Part shown: piece after piece, positions 53,243-60,349 of the stretch
Position numbering within the stretch: position 1 is the first letter of the stretch
Layout of the letters: every line of letters begins with the position of its first letter
DNA from: Blautia sp.
Lineage (GTDB): Bacteria; Bacillota; Clostridia; Lachnospirales; Lachnospiraceae
Reading direction: 5' to 3'
Assembly: GCA_023667395.1 (NCBI GenBank)
Contig: JAMPAC010000001.1
Span: forward strand, 697,675-761,674
DNA length: 64,000 nucleotides
Translations under genes and position numbers: made by a program
The notes under the pieces: generated by a model
Database searches by the model: none
Seen by the model: only the letters and a program-made list of their open reading frames with translations
What the model was told of the DNA's origin: nothing

Positions 53243-53959
53243 ATGAAATTTGTAAAAAGTATCAGCTTGTATTTTATATATCCCATGGCAATGCTCTGTA
53301 TCGGATTTTATGGCGGCGTGGTATCCAGCCATTTTTTTTATCCGGGGGAACAGATCCACGAAAACGGGGAAGTATATGAGGCCGCGCCGCAGGACGGCAT
53401 GATGGGGGAACCTTTGGAAGCGCCGGACGATCTGGATTACAGGGCGGAGGATGAAGCGCAGGAGGGGCTTATTTATCCTGACGAGGAACTGCTGCTGGAG
53501 GCAGCGGCGGTTTCCGAGACGCTTTCCGCGGACACGGAGTATGTGCTGGAGGAGACCAATATACTGGATCAGTCCGTGGTGCGGACCACATGGAGGCTGC
53601 CCCGCCAGTATATGGGCATGAACCGGGACCAGTTCCTGGAGACCATGGAACTGTATGCGGCACATCCGCCGCTGTCTGAGAAAGAGCGGGGGTTTGTGGG
53701 ATTGGAGGTGCTTTCCTTTTCCAGGGAGAGGGTGGTGGTGCGGATGGACTATCGGTATGTGCAGCCCAGCGCCAGCTTTTATCTGGCGGTTTATGACAAT
53801 GAGGTGGTGGTCTACCTGGAGGACAAGCGGACGATTTACATCAATACGGAGATTCCGTTGGACTCGCTTCCGGAGAGGGTACAGCAGGAGATCATAGAGA
53901 TGATGTGGATGCCGGACGAGGAGAGTCTGTATCGGTTTTTGGAGAGTTATTCCAGCTAA
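53243..53959 (+). CDS. Membrane-anchored protein, possibly BofC-like
   Basis: About 238 residues. One N-terminal membrane helix (SISLYFIYPMAMLCIGFYGG), an acidic linker, then a soluble C-terminal domain: EYVLEETNILDQSVVRTTWR, LPRQYMGMNRDQFLETMELY and EVLSFSRERVVVRMDYRY. The C-terminal part recalls the forespore regulator BofC, but the match is loose and I am not sure of it. The start may also be ATG 53231, four codons upstream. It is separated from the flippase gene by 72 bases. Confidence 0.65.
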   Translation: MKFVKSISLYFIYPMAMLCIGFYGGVVSSHFFYPGEQIHENGEVYEAAPQDGMMGEPLEAPDDLDYRAEDEAQEGLIYPDEELLLEAAAVSETLSADTEYVLEETNILDQSVVRTTWRLPRQYMGMNRDQFLETMELYAAHPPLSEKERGFVGLEVLSFSRERVVVRMDYRYVQPSASFYLAVYDNEVVVYLEDKRTIYINTEIPLDSLPERVQQEIIEMMWMPDEESLYRFLESYSS

Positions 53960-53980
53960 AAAGGCGAAAAGGGGTGGTCA

Positions 53981-54106
53981 GAGGGACGTCGCCGGGGCGG
54001 CAGGGTCATTTTCAGCAGCGGCTCGATGGGGGGTGGAGGGTCAGAGGGACGTCGCCGGGGCGGCAGGGTCATTTTCAGCAGCGGCTCGATGGGGGGTGGA
54101 GGGTCA
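53981..54106. repeat. 63-base tandem duplication of the left end of palindrome B2
   Basis: Two complete 63-base units start at 53981 and 54044, and a third starts at 54107 and runs on into the full palindrome. Each contains one arm of the palindrome (GTCGCCGGGGCGGCAGGG and the following TCATTTTCAGCAGCG) plus GGCTCGATGGG, the first bases of its core. Since 63 is a multiple of 3, open frames cross it, but I consider none of them real. Confidence 0.8.
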
Positions 54107-54113
54107 GAGGGAC

Positions 54114-54267
54114 GTCGCCGGGGCGGCAGGGTCATTTTCAGCAGCGGCTCGATGGGCGTTGCGAGGAGCCTCAGGCACGGCAATGGGAGCGTGTGGGCTC
54201 CCATCGCCGGAGTCTCCTCTCCACATCTCACTCACGCTGCTGAAAATGACCCTGTCGCCCCGGCGAC
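54114..54267. repeat. Family B long palindrome with conserved core (copy B2)
   Basis: Arms 54114-54146 and 54235-54267, 33 bases each, pair with a single G-U mismatch. The 88-base core between them is the reverse complement of the core of B1 (2464-2555) apart from a variable stretch in the middle (GGGAGCGTGTGGGCTCCC here). The arms differ from those of B1 but keep the same order of G-rich, T-rich and GC-rich parts. Confidence 0.75.
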
Positions 54268-54413
54268 TGTATCTGGCGGGTTGTAGTAGGGAAGGGCGGA
54301 AAGGCAGAAGAGCGGAAAGGCAGAAGAGCGGAAAGGCGATAGTTTTAGGAGGATGGAGTGTGAGGATATGGGATGGAAGAAAGATTTACATATTGGTTTG
54401 TGTTGTTGGAAGC

Positions 54414-54545
54414 GATAGTCTCGGAATGGAAGCGCCCGAAAGGAATTTCAGCTGCGTTTATTGCGGATGAAATTTCTTTCAGAGTCAAGGGCGCTGAAAT
54501 GGAGAGACCGGAACAAATTGCCGCAAGCGGCAATTGAATAGGAGG
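54414..54545 (+). repeat. Family A structured leader element (locus A4)
   Basis: A single full copy. GTCTC (54418-54422) pairs with GAGAC (54504-54508). TTTCAGCTGC pairs with GCGGATGAAA. The tail hairpin AATTGCCGC-AA-GCGGCAATT is at 54516-54535. GGAGG (54541-54545) follows and is the ribosome binding site of the flavoprotein gene at 54554. Confidence 0.7.
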
Positions 54546-54553
54546 ATGTGTTG

Positions 54554-55930
54554 ATGAGAAAGACGGTGGGCGTGATAGGCGGCGGCGCGGCGGGGATGAT
54601 GGCGGCGATCACGGCGGCCAGGCAGGGGGCGCTGGTGACTGTGCTGGAGGGGAATGACCGCGTGGGGAAGAAGATTTTGTCCACGGGGAACGGGAAATGT
54701 AATCTGGGGAACAGGAAGCTGGACTTGGAGGAATATTATACGGAACAGCCTGAGCGGTTGGAAGAATGTCTGGAGCGGTTTGGAACAGAGGATACGATCG
54801 CCTTTTTTCAGGGGATCGGGCTGCTTTTGAAGGAGAAGAATGGGGGGCTTTATCCTGCCTGTGAGCAGGCTTCGGCGGTGTTGGATGTGCTTCGGTATGA
54901 ATTGGCGGCATTGGACGTGCAGGTGATCACCGGGTGTAAGGTGAGGCGGATTCTGTCCGGGCGGAGGAATGAGCAGGATGGGATGAAGGACGGGCAGGTG
55001 TCATCGGGACGGGAAGGAAGCCAGTTTGGGCAGGAAAGCGGACAGGTTTCATCGGGACAGAAAGACGGCCAGATCCGGCTGGGGGACGGCCAGATTATAG
55101 TGGAGAGTGAGAAGCAGACGTTCCGTTTTGACAGCGTGGTGATTTCCTGCGGGGGAAAGGCGGCGCCTAAGACGGGTTCTGACGGAAGCGGGTTCCAGCT
55201 GGCGGAGCAGATAGGTCATAAGCTGATTCCCACGGTTCCGGCGCTGGTGCAGCTGCGGTGCAGCGAACCATATATGAAAGCGGTGTCAGGGGTGCGCGCG
55301 GATGCCGAGGTCAGGGTCTGGGACGGCGGGAAATGCATTGCCTGTGAGAGAGGGGAACTGCAGCTTACGGATTACGGGATTTCGGGGATCCCGGTCTTTC
55401 AGCTGAGCAGGCAGGTGAATTACCTATTGCGGAAGCGGAAAGAAGTGGAGGTAACGGTGGATTTCCTGCCGGATTATGGGCGGGAAGAGTATGAGATTCT
55501 GCAGGTGAGCAGGAAGCTGCTGCAAAATGACAGGATGGTGGAAGAATTTTTCACGGGACTGCTCCATAAAAAGCTGATGCAGCAGTTTGTGAAGCTGGCG
55601 GGACTGAAGCCGGGTGAGCCTGCGGGGACGGCGGACGAGGACGCCATGAGAAAGGTTTATGGGCTGTGCCGGGAGTGGCGGCTCCATGTGACAGGGCATA
55701 ATTCCTATGACAACGCGCAGGTCTGCGCCGGTGGCGTGCCCCTGGATCAGGTGACGGAAAACCTGGAGTCCTGTAAAGCGCCAGGGGTCTATTTTGCCGG
55801 AGAGATACTGGATGTGGATGGAAAATGCGGGGGCTATAACCTGCAGTGGGCGTGGTGCAGCGGTTACCTGGCGGGGAAAGCGGCGGCTGACGTTTCAGGG
55901 CGGAAGATGATGGGACAGGGCGTCCGTTGA
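54554..55930 (+). CDS. HI0933/YhiN family FAD-dependent flavoprotein
   Basis: 458 residues. FAD-binding GVIGGGAAGMMAAITAARQG at the N-terminus, KILSTGNGKCNLGN, VVISCGGKAAPKTGSDGSG, and the C-terminal GGVPLDQVTENLESCKAPGV with YFAGEILDVDGKCGGYNLQW. This family (also called BaiN-like) has mostly unknown substrates. Around residues 135-182 there is an insertion made of DGQVSSGR-like units that is not expected in the family. The start ATG 54554 has GGAGG from the family A element 8 bases upstream; GTG 54548 and TTG 54551 are less likely. Confidence 0.88.
   Translation: MRKTVGVIGGGAAGMMAAITAARQGALVTVLEGNDRVGKKILSTGNGKCNLGNRKLDLEEYYTEQPERLEECLERFGTEDTIAFFQGIGLLLKEKNGGLYPACEQASAVLDVLRYELAALDVQVITGCKVRRILSGRRNEQDGMKDGQVSSGREGSQFGQESGQVSSGQKDGQIRLGDGQIIVESEKQTFRFDSVVISCGGKAAPKTGSDGSGFQLAEQIGHKLIPTVPALVQLRCSEPYMKAVSGVRADAEVRVWDGGKCIACERGELQLTDYGISGIPVFQLSRQVNYLLRKRKEVEVTVDFLPDYGREEYEILQVSRKLLQNDRMVEEFFTGLLHKKLMQQFVKLAGLKPGEPAGTADEDAMRKVYGLCREWRLHVTGHNSYDNAQVCAGGVPLDQVTENLESCKAPGVYFAGEILDVDGKCGGYNLQWAWCSGYLAGKAAADVSGRKMMGQGVR
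54961..55098 (+). repeat. Imperfect coding repeats inside the HI0933-family gene
   Basis: The DNA carries variants of a GGGCAGGTGTCATCGGGAC unit (CGGACAGGTTTCATCGGGAC and similar), translated as DGQVSSGR, SGQVSSGQ and DGQIRLGDGQ. It keeps the reading frame and falls in a surface loop between two beta-strands of the FAD fold. Confidence 0.5.
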
Positions 55931-56174
55931 AAAGGATATAGCGCAACGCGACAAAGCAGCGCATGGAAATACACGGTGGAACACTTTTCCGAAAAAGGAA
56001 GTATTGTATGTGATTGCCTGCCGGGCATAGCATTATGGTTGGCGGAAAAGGCGCAAAGAAGCAGGGCGGAAGAATGTGACAGGGATTTGCATGTAGTATG
56101 CGGTAAGCGCGCGAAAGCACAACAGCGGAACAGTGAAAACATGACAAGGCGCTTTCGAAAGAATGGAGACAGGA

Positions 56175-58181
56175 ATGTTACGAATCAATCAGGTAAAGAT
56201 AAAAACGGATCATACGGAACAGGATTTATGTAAGAAAGTGGCGGACATGCTCCGCATTCCCGTGGGAGAGATACGATCGCTCACCATCGTGCGCCAGTCC
56301 ATCGACGCCAGGAAAAAGCCGGAAATTTTTTACAGCTATACGGTGGATGTGGAAGTGGCGGGGGAAGAAAAGCTTCTGCGGAAAATGAAAGGCAGGCTGC
56401 AGATTTCCAGGGCAGAGGATGTGAAATACCGTTTCCCTGAGTCCGGAACGAAAGAATTAAAGCATCCGCCCGTGATCGTGGGAATGGGTCCGGCGGGGCT
56501 GTTCTGCGGTTATTATCTGGCTTTGCACGGCTATCGCCCGATCCTTTTGGAGCGGGGGAAATGCGTGGAGGAAAGGCAGAAGGACGTGACGGCATTCTGG
56601 GAGACGGGGGTGCTGGATCCCGCTTCCAACGTACAGTTCGGGGAGGGCGGCGCGGGAACCTTTTCCGACGGCAAGCTGAATACGCTGGTAAAGGATAAGG
56701 ACGGGCGGAACAGGGAAGTATTGGAGACCTTTGTCAGGTTTGGGGCAAAGGAGAGCATCCGTTATGAGGCGAAGCCCCACATTGGCACGGACGCGCTCTG
56801 TCATGTGGTCAGGAATATGAGGCAGGAGATCCTGGCGCTGGGCGGCCAGGTCAGATTCGGGAGTCAGGTGACTGAGGTACATATCAGGGACGGACGGATT
56901 GTCGGCGTGGTAATAAATGGGGCGGAGACCCTGCCCTGTGAGCAGCTGGTGCTGGCCATCGGACATAGCGCCAGGGATACGTTTCAGATGCTTTATGAAA
57001 AACAGATACCCATGGAAGCGAAAGCCTTTGCAGTGGGGCTCAGGGTGGAACATCCCCAGTCCATGATCGATGAGAGCCAGTATGGCAGGGTGGGGACAGG
57101 AGAAACGGCACACGTCCGGGCAGATGGGGCGACATCCGGAGAGATGGAGACAGGAGAAACGATGCTCGTCCGGGCAGGTGAGGCGGCATCCAGCGGAGTG
57201 GGAACAGGAGAAACGACGTTCGTCCGGGCAGGCGAGGCGGCATCCGATGGAGCGGGAACAGGAGAAACGGCACACGTCCGGGCAGGCGAGACGATATCCG
57301 ACAGGGTGGGAGCAGGCGAAACAATATCCGGTAGGGCAATGGTGGAACCGGATAGTTTGGGAGCGGCGCCCTACAAGGTGGCGGCAAAGGCTTCCAACGG
57401 CAGGGGTGTTTATTCTTTCTGCATGTGCCCCGGAGGGTATGTGGTCAACGCTTCCTCGGAGCCGGGCAGGACGGCGGTTAACGGCATGAGTTACAGCGGG
57501 CGCGACGGCAGCAATGCCAACAGCGCGATCATTGTGTCTGTGACCCCGGAGGACTTTGGCAGCGCCCATCCCCTGGCCGGGGTGGAATTCCAGAGGCTTC
57601 TGGAAAAGCGGGCGTATGACCTGGGCGGTGGGAAGATTCCCGTCCAGCGTTACGGGGCTTTCAGGAAAGCGGCGCTATCCGACGAAAAAGACTGTGCGGT
57701 GGCCAACGCCGGAGAGGGAAATGCCGACGCAGTTTTTTACAGGGCGGAAAATGCGGAGGAGAAAACGGTCGGGACGGAAAACGCGGAAGAGGAGATTGTG
57801 GAGACGGCAGCGTCCAAAGGAGCGGATCCCATGCCCGACAGCCCCCTGCAGCCCCAGTGCAGGGGCGCGTTTTGCTGGGCGGATGTGAGCAGGATACTGC
57901 CCGGGGAGTGCAACAGGGCGTTTGTGGAGGGCATGGAAACCTTTGGCAGGCAGATCAGGGGATTTGACAGGGAGGACGCCATCCTGTCGGGAGTGGAGAG
58001 CCGGACTTCCTCCCCGGTGCGGATTCCCAGGGATGAGACATTGCAGTCGGAGATCAGGGGACTCTATCCCTGCGGTGAGGGCGCAGGATACGCAGGAGGT
58101 ATCACCTCCGCCGCCATGGACGGTCTGAGGGTGGCGGAGAGGATTGCGGCGGAGTTTGGGAAAATATCCTGCACAGCATGA
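56175..58181 (+). CDS. COG2509-type FAD-dependent dehydrogenase with tandem-repeat insertion
   Basis: 668 residues; relatives are about 530-550. An N-terminal small domain (MLRINQVKIKTDHTEQDLCK) precedes FAD-binding VIVGMGPAGLFCGYYLALHG, then NVQFGEGGAGTFSDGKLNTL and FCMCPGGYVVNASSEPG. The C-terminus has GLYPCGEGAGYAGGITSAAM. Two insertions break the usual fold: residues ~306-389, made of an 18-residue repeat (VGTGETxxVRAGEAASxG), and residues ~510-550, rich in NAEE. Both are in frame. The family's reaction is unknown. ATG 56175 has GGAG upstream; 56163 is an alternative. Confidence 0.88.
   Translation: MLRINQVKIKTDHTEQDLCKKVADMLRIPVGEIRSLTIVRQSIDARKKPEIFYSYTVDVEVAGEEKLLRKMKGRLQISRAEDVKYRFPESGTKELKHPPVIVGMGPAGLFCGYYLALHGYRPILLERGKCVEERQKDVTAFWETGVLDPASNVQFGEGGAGTFSDGKLNTLVKDKDGRNREVLETFVRFGAKESIRYEAKPHIGTDALCHVVRNMRQEILALGGQVRFGSQVTEVHIRDGRIVGVVINGAETLPCEQLVLAIGHSARDTFQMLYEKQIPMEAKAFAVGLRVEHPQSMIDESQYGRVGTGETAHVRADGATSGEMETGETMLVRAGEAASSGVGTGETTFVRAGEAASDGAGTGETAHVRAGETISDRVGAGETISGRAMVEPDSLGAAPYKVAAKASNGRGVYSFCMCPGGYVVNASSEPGRTAVNGMSYSGRDGSNANSAIIVSVTPEDFGSAHPLAGVEFQRLLEKRAYDLGGGKIPVQRYGAFRKAALSDEKDCAVANAGEGNADAVFYRAENAEEKTVGTENAEEEIVETAASKGADPMPDSPLQPQCRGAFCWADVSRILPGECNRAFVEGMETFGRQIRGFDREDAILSGVESRTSSPVRIPRDETLQSEIRGLYPCGEGAGYAGGITSAAMDGLRVAERIAAEFGKISCTA
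57090..57341 (+). repeat. 54-base in-frame minisatellite in the COG2509 gene
   Basis: Four full units of 54 bases (57090-57305) and a 36-base partial unit. Each full unit encodes 18 residues of the form GTGETxxVRAGEAASxG. Units differ at a few codons (AH, ML or TF after GET), so the array is not the newest product of slippage. Confidence 0.85.
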
Positions 58182-58199
58182 GGTTGATCTAATAAGTAA

Positions 58200-58448
58200 T
58201 GCAGTGGCGTATCATTTTGTATCATCTGCCAAGAACTGTATGCGTTTAACGCCGCTTTAAAGAGAACACTGACGGATGTGGGGACGGAGTCTGTATTTGA
58301 GGCTTTTCAAAATGATATGGATGTGCAAGGTAGGCTGGCGTATGACGGCAATATCCATATCATGAATAAATACTTTACACCTTGGATGTGGATTGCTATA
58401 ATGGGATTATCAGGTACAAAATTGCACATATGGAAAGCAGGTGGTTAT
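58200..58448 (+). pseudogene. Unidentified gene remnant upstream of the small 60-residue protein
   Basis: One frame reads CQELYAFNAALKRTLTDVGT, then ESVFEAFQNDMDVQGRLAYD and MNKYFTPWMWIAIMGLSGTK, and continues without a stop into the next small ORF. No start codon with a ribosome binding site is present. The DNA is AT-rich. It looks like the tail of a larger gene lost by deletion. Family unknown. Confidence 0.4.
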
Positions 58449-58631
58449 ATGACGGAAGGCGAAATGCTGAAATTATCTGTGGAAGAGTATTCAAGGCTGC
58501 AAGGTTATATGCTTTTGGTAGAGAAAGAGTCTGAGGCTTATAAGGCTATGAAAGTTCGTTATACCGAATTGAAAGTCATCCTGACAGCTTCGGGTGTGAA
58601 TCTTACAGAACTTGACCGGATTAAAGAGTAA
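58449..58631 (+). CDS. Small uncharacterised protein, 60 residues
   Basis: Starts MTEGEMLKLSVEEYSRLQGY and ends LTASGVNLTELDRIKE. Helical, acidic, no membrane segment. AGGTGG lies 6 bases before ATG 58449. The same frame is open upstream without a plausible start, so it could also be the end of a larger broken gene. It sits directly before the toxin-antitoxin promoter. Function unknown. Confidence 0.45.
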   Translation: MTEGEMLKLSVEEYSRLQGYMLLVEKESEAYKAMKVRYTELKVILTASGVNLTELDRIKE

Positions 58632-58696
58632 CTAAACGGGCTGGAGGCCATGTGTGGCTGTCCGGCCTGTATTTATGTGAAAAAAATAATTTTGTG

Positions 58697-58737
58697 TTGA
58701 CACACAATCAATCAAGTAGTACACTATCAATTGATAG
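58697..58737 (+). promoter_or_regulatory. Promoter and palindromic operator of the toxin-antitoxin operon
   Basis: TTGACA (58697-58702), 17 bases, TACACT (58720-58725). The perfect 14-base palindrome CTATCAATTGATAG (58724-58737) overlaps the end of the -10 box and the expected start site. A second, weaker symmetry (TTGTGTTGACACACAA) covers the -35 box. Helix-turn-helix antitoxins usually bind such palindromes and repress their own operon. The binding is inferred. Confidence 0.65.
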
Positions 58738-58761
58738 AACAAATGAAACGGAGGCGGTATC

Positions 58762-59166
58762 ATCAAACTCAGTGTACGATCGAAAAGGCAGGAAGTAATT
58801 GATTTCCTGGATCAACTACAGACAATCCTTAGGAAAAAGGATTTTGACATAGACACGGATATTACCCTGATCCGGGCTAAAAAGAAAAAGGAAGATGAAC
58901 AATACTCAACGCCATACACGTTATTAAATCTGGATTATGATATATCAGACGTTGTTGACAGACTGAGAGAATTAACGGTCGGGGAGTATTCGGAAACGCT
59001 TGTGGACAGAGATGATCTCGATCCGCCGCTATTGTATGTTTTTGGAAAAGATATCAATCATAAGCAGGTGTATGTGAAATTAAAGATAAAGGGAAACCAG
59101 TCAAGGCATGTATTATGCGTATCGTTTCATTATGCAAAGGAAAAAATGACATTTCCTTATGCATAA
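58762..59166 (+). CDS. MqsR/RelE-like toxin gene without a canonical start codon
   Basis: 134 codons are open from an ATC at 58762: IKLSVRSKRQEVIDFLDQLQ, later LNLDYDISDVVDRLRELTVG, VDRDDLDPPLLYVFGKDINH and VYVKLKIKGNQSRHVLCVSF, then HYAKEKMTFPYA. The end pattern (GxxVYxKLxI...VxCVSFH) is that of MqsR-like mRNA interferases, a RelE-type fold. GGAGG at 58750-58754 is 7 bases before the ATC. No ATG, GTG or TTG lies near it in frame. Either AUC is used, giving very low translation, or the start was mutated. The antitoxin gene follows 26 bases later. Confidence 0.65.
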   Translation: MKLSVRSKRQEVIDFLDQLQTILRKKDFDIDTDITLIRAKKKKEDEQYSTPYTLLNLDYDISDVVDRLRELTVGEYSETLVDRDDLDPPLLYVFGKDINHKQVYVKLKIKGNQSRHVLCVSFHYAKEKMTFPYA

Positions 59167-59192
59167 AAGGGACAGGAGTGGGAGGTAAGACT

Positions 59193-60236
59193 ATGGAAGC
59201 CAGTACACTGATCAGAAAAGTTCATATGGAATGTCCGTTGTGCGATAAGATCCATGAGGTCGAGGAAAGAAAGCGCTTCACCACCGTAGCAATTAAGGGT
59301 GAAGAAGTAAGTTACGAAGAACGGTATTATTATTGCGCGAACGCTGATGAGGATGAAAATGAATTTGAGAGCGGTTCCATGACAAATGAGAATCTTCTGA
59401 ATGCGCGTAACGCCTATCGGGTGAAACACGGATTATTGACATCCGGCGAGATCATAGCCATAAGGGAAAGCTATGGCCTGTCGCAGGTCGATCTGGCAAG
59501 GTTGCTTGGATGGGGGGAGGCTACTATTTCACGGTATGAGAGTAAGGCTATCCAGGATGAGGCTTATGATACGATGCTTCGTCTGATCAGGGATAATCCG
59601 CTTCAGGCGCTGGAATTCCTCAGCAAAAACGCCGCGAAATTCTCCGGATCAAAAAGAATGGATATCCGGTCAAATATTGTCAGGAGACTGGACTGCTATG
59701 GAAAAGAGTTTCTGACAAGGCAGGCGCTTAAGAGCGAGTACGTTCATTTTGAGGCGCCGTCCGATTCCAATGGTTTTGCCGCTTTGGACATAGATAAGAT
59801 TGAGGCGGCGATTTCCTATATTGCGGAGCAGGTATCCAACCTGTTTAAGGTAAAGCTTATGAAGATGCTCTGGTATGTGGATGTCCTGTCATTTATCAGA
59901 AGCGGCCATGCAATGACGGGGATGGTTTACAGGCATGAAGCCATGGGAGCATTGCCTGTCGGCCATTATAGCCTGATGAATCTGGAAAATCTGAATATAC
60001 AGGAAGAAGTAAGCCGTAATTATGATTCCATGCTTCATGTATATCCGTGCGGGGATATGGATTATTCCATACTCAGTGATGATGAAAAAGCGGTTCTGGA
60101 TCAGGTGATCGTAAAATTCAGGGATTACAAGGCAAAAGAGATTGTTGATTATATGCACCGGGAGAAAGCGTATCAGGATACGATGGCAGGGGATATCATT
60201 CCCTTTAGCCTGGCAAAAGAAATCAGGGCATTTTAA
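59193..60236 (+). CDS. Antitoxin with YgiT-type zinc motif, HTH and Panacea (SocA/PanA) domain
   Basis: 347 residues in three parts. Residues ~9-50 carry MECPLCDKIHEVEERKRF and YYYCANADEDENE, a YgiT/MqsA-like finger in which one cysteine of the second pair is missing. Residues ~90-145 are an HTH (SGEIIAIRESYGLSQVDLAR, LLGWGEATISRYES). Residues ~210-300 are a Panacea (DUF4065) domain: KVKLMKMLWYVDVLSFIRSG and HEAMGALPVGHYSLMN. Panacea antitoxins neutralise diverse toxins encoded next to them. ATG 59193 has GGAGG 7 bases upstream; the longer frame from 59115 lies inside the toxin gene. Confidence 0.85.
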   Translation: MEASTLIRKVHMECPLCDKIHEVEERKRFTTVAIKGEEVSYEERYYYCANADEDENEFESGSMTNENLLNARNAYRVKHGLLTSGEIIAIRESYGLSQVDLARLLGWGEATISRYESKAIQDEAYDTMLRLIRDNPLQALEFLSKNAAKFSGSKRMDIRSNIVRRLDCYGKEFLTRQALKSEYVHFEAPSDSNGFAALDIDKIEAAISYIAEQVSNLFKVKLMKMLWYVDVLSFIRSGHAMTGMVYRHEAMGALPVGHYSLMNLENLNIQEEVSRNYDSMLHVYPCGDMDYSILSDDEKAVLDQVIVKFRDYKAKEIVDYMHREKAYQDTMAGDIIPFSLAKEIRAF

Positions 60237-60251
60237 CGCTCCCGCATATAG

Positions 60252-60279
60252 GCGCCTGCAGAAATGCGGGCGCTTTTGA
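60252..60279 (+). terminator. Terminator of the toxin-antitoxin operon
   Basis: GCGCCTGCA (60252-60260) pairs with TGCGGGCGC (60265-60273) across a GAAA loop, with one G-T pair, followed by TTTTGATT. Confidence 0.8.
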
Positions 60280-60349
60280 TTTACATTGACGGGGCAGGTA
60301 AAAGCGAGTAAAATAGTTCTGGTATATGAGGAAAGGACACAGCGTACAG

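Noticed and set aside
53905..54470. Open frames of 86-145 codons across the 63-base tandem repeat
   Set aside because: They exist only because the period is divisible by three; the peptides (RGTSPGRQGHFQQRLDGGWR repeats) have no ribosome binding site and lie on a palindrome.
57040..57489. Antisense and alternative-frame ORFs over the 54-base repeat
   Set aside because: Arg/Pro-rich shadow frames produced by the repeat; the COG2509 frame explains the region fully.
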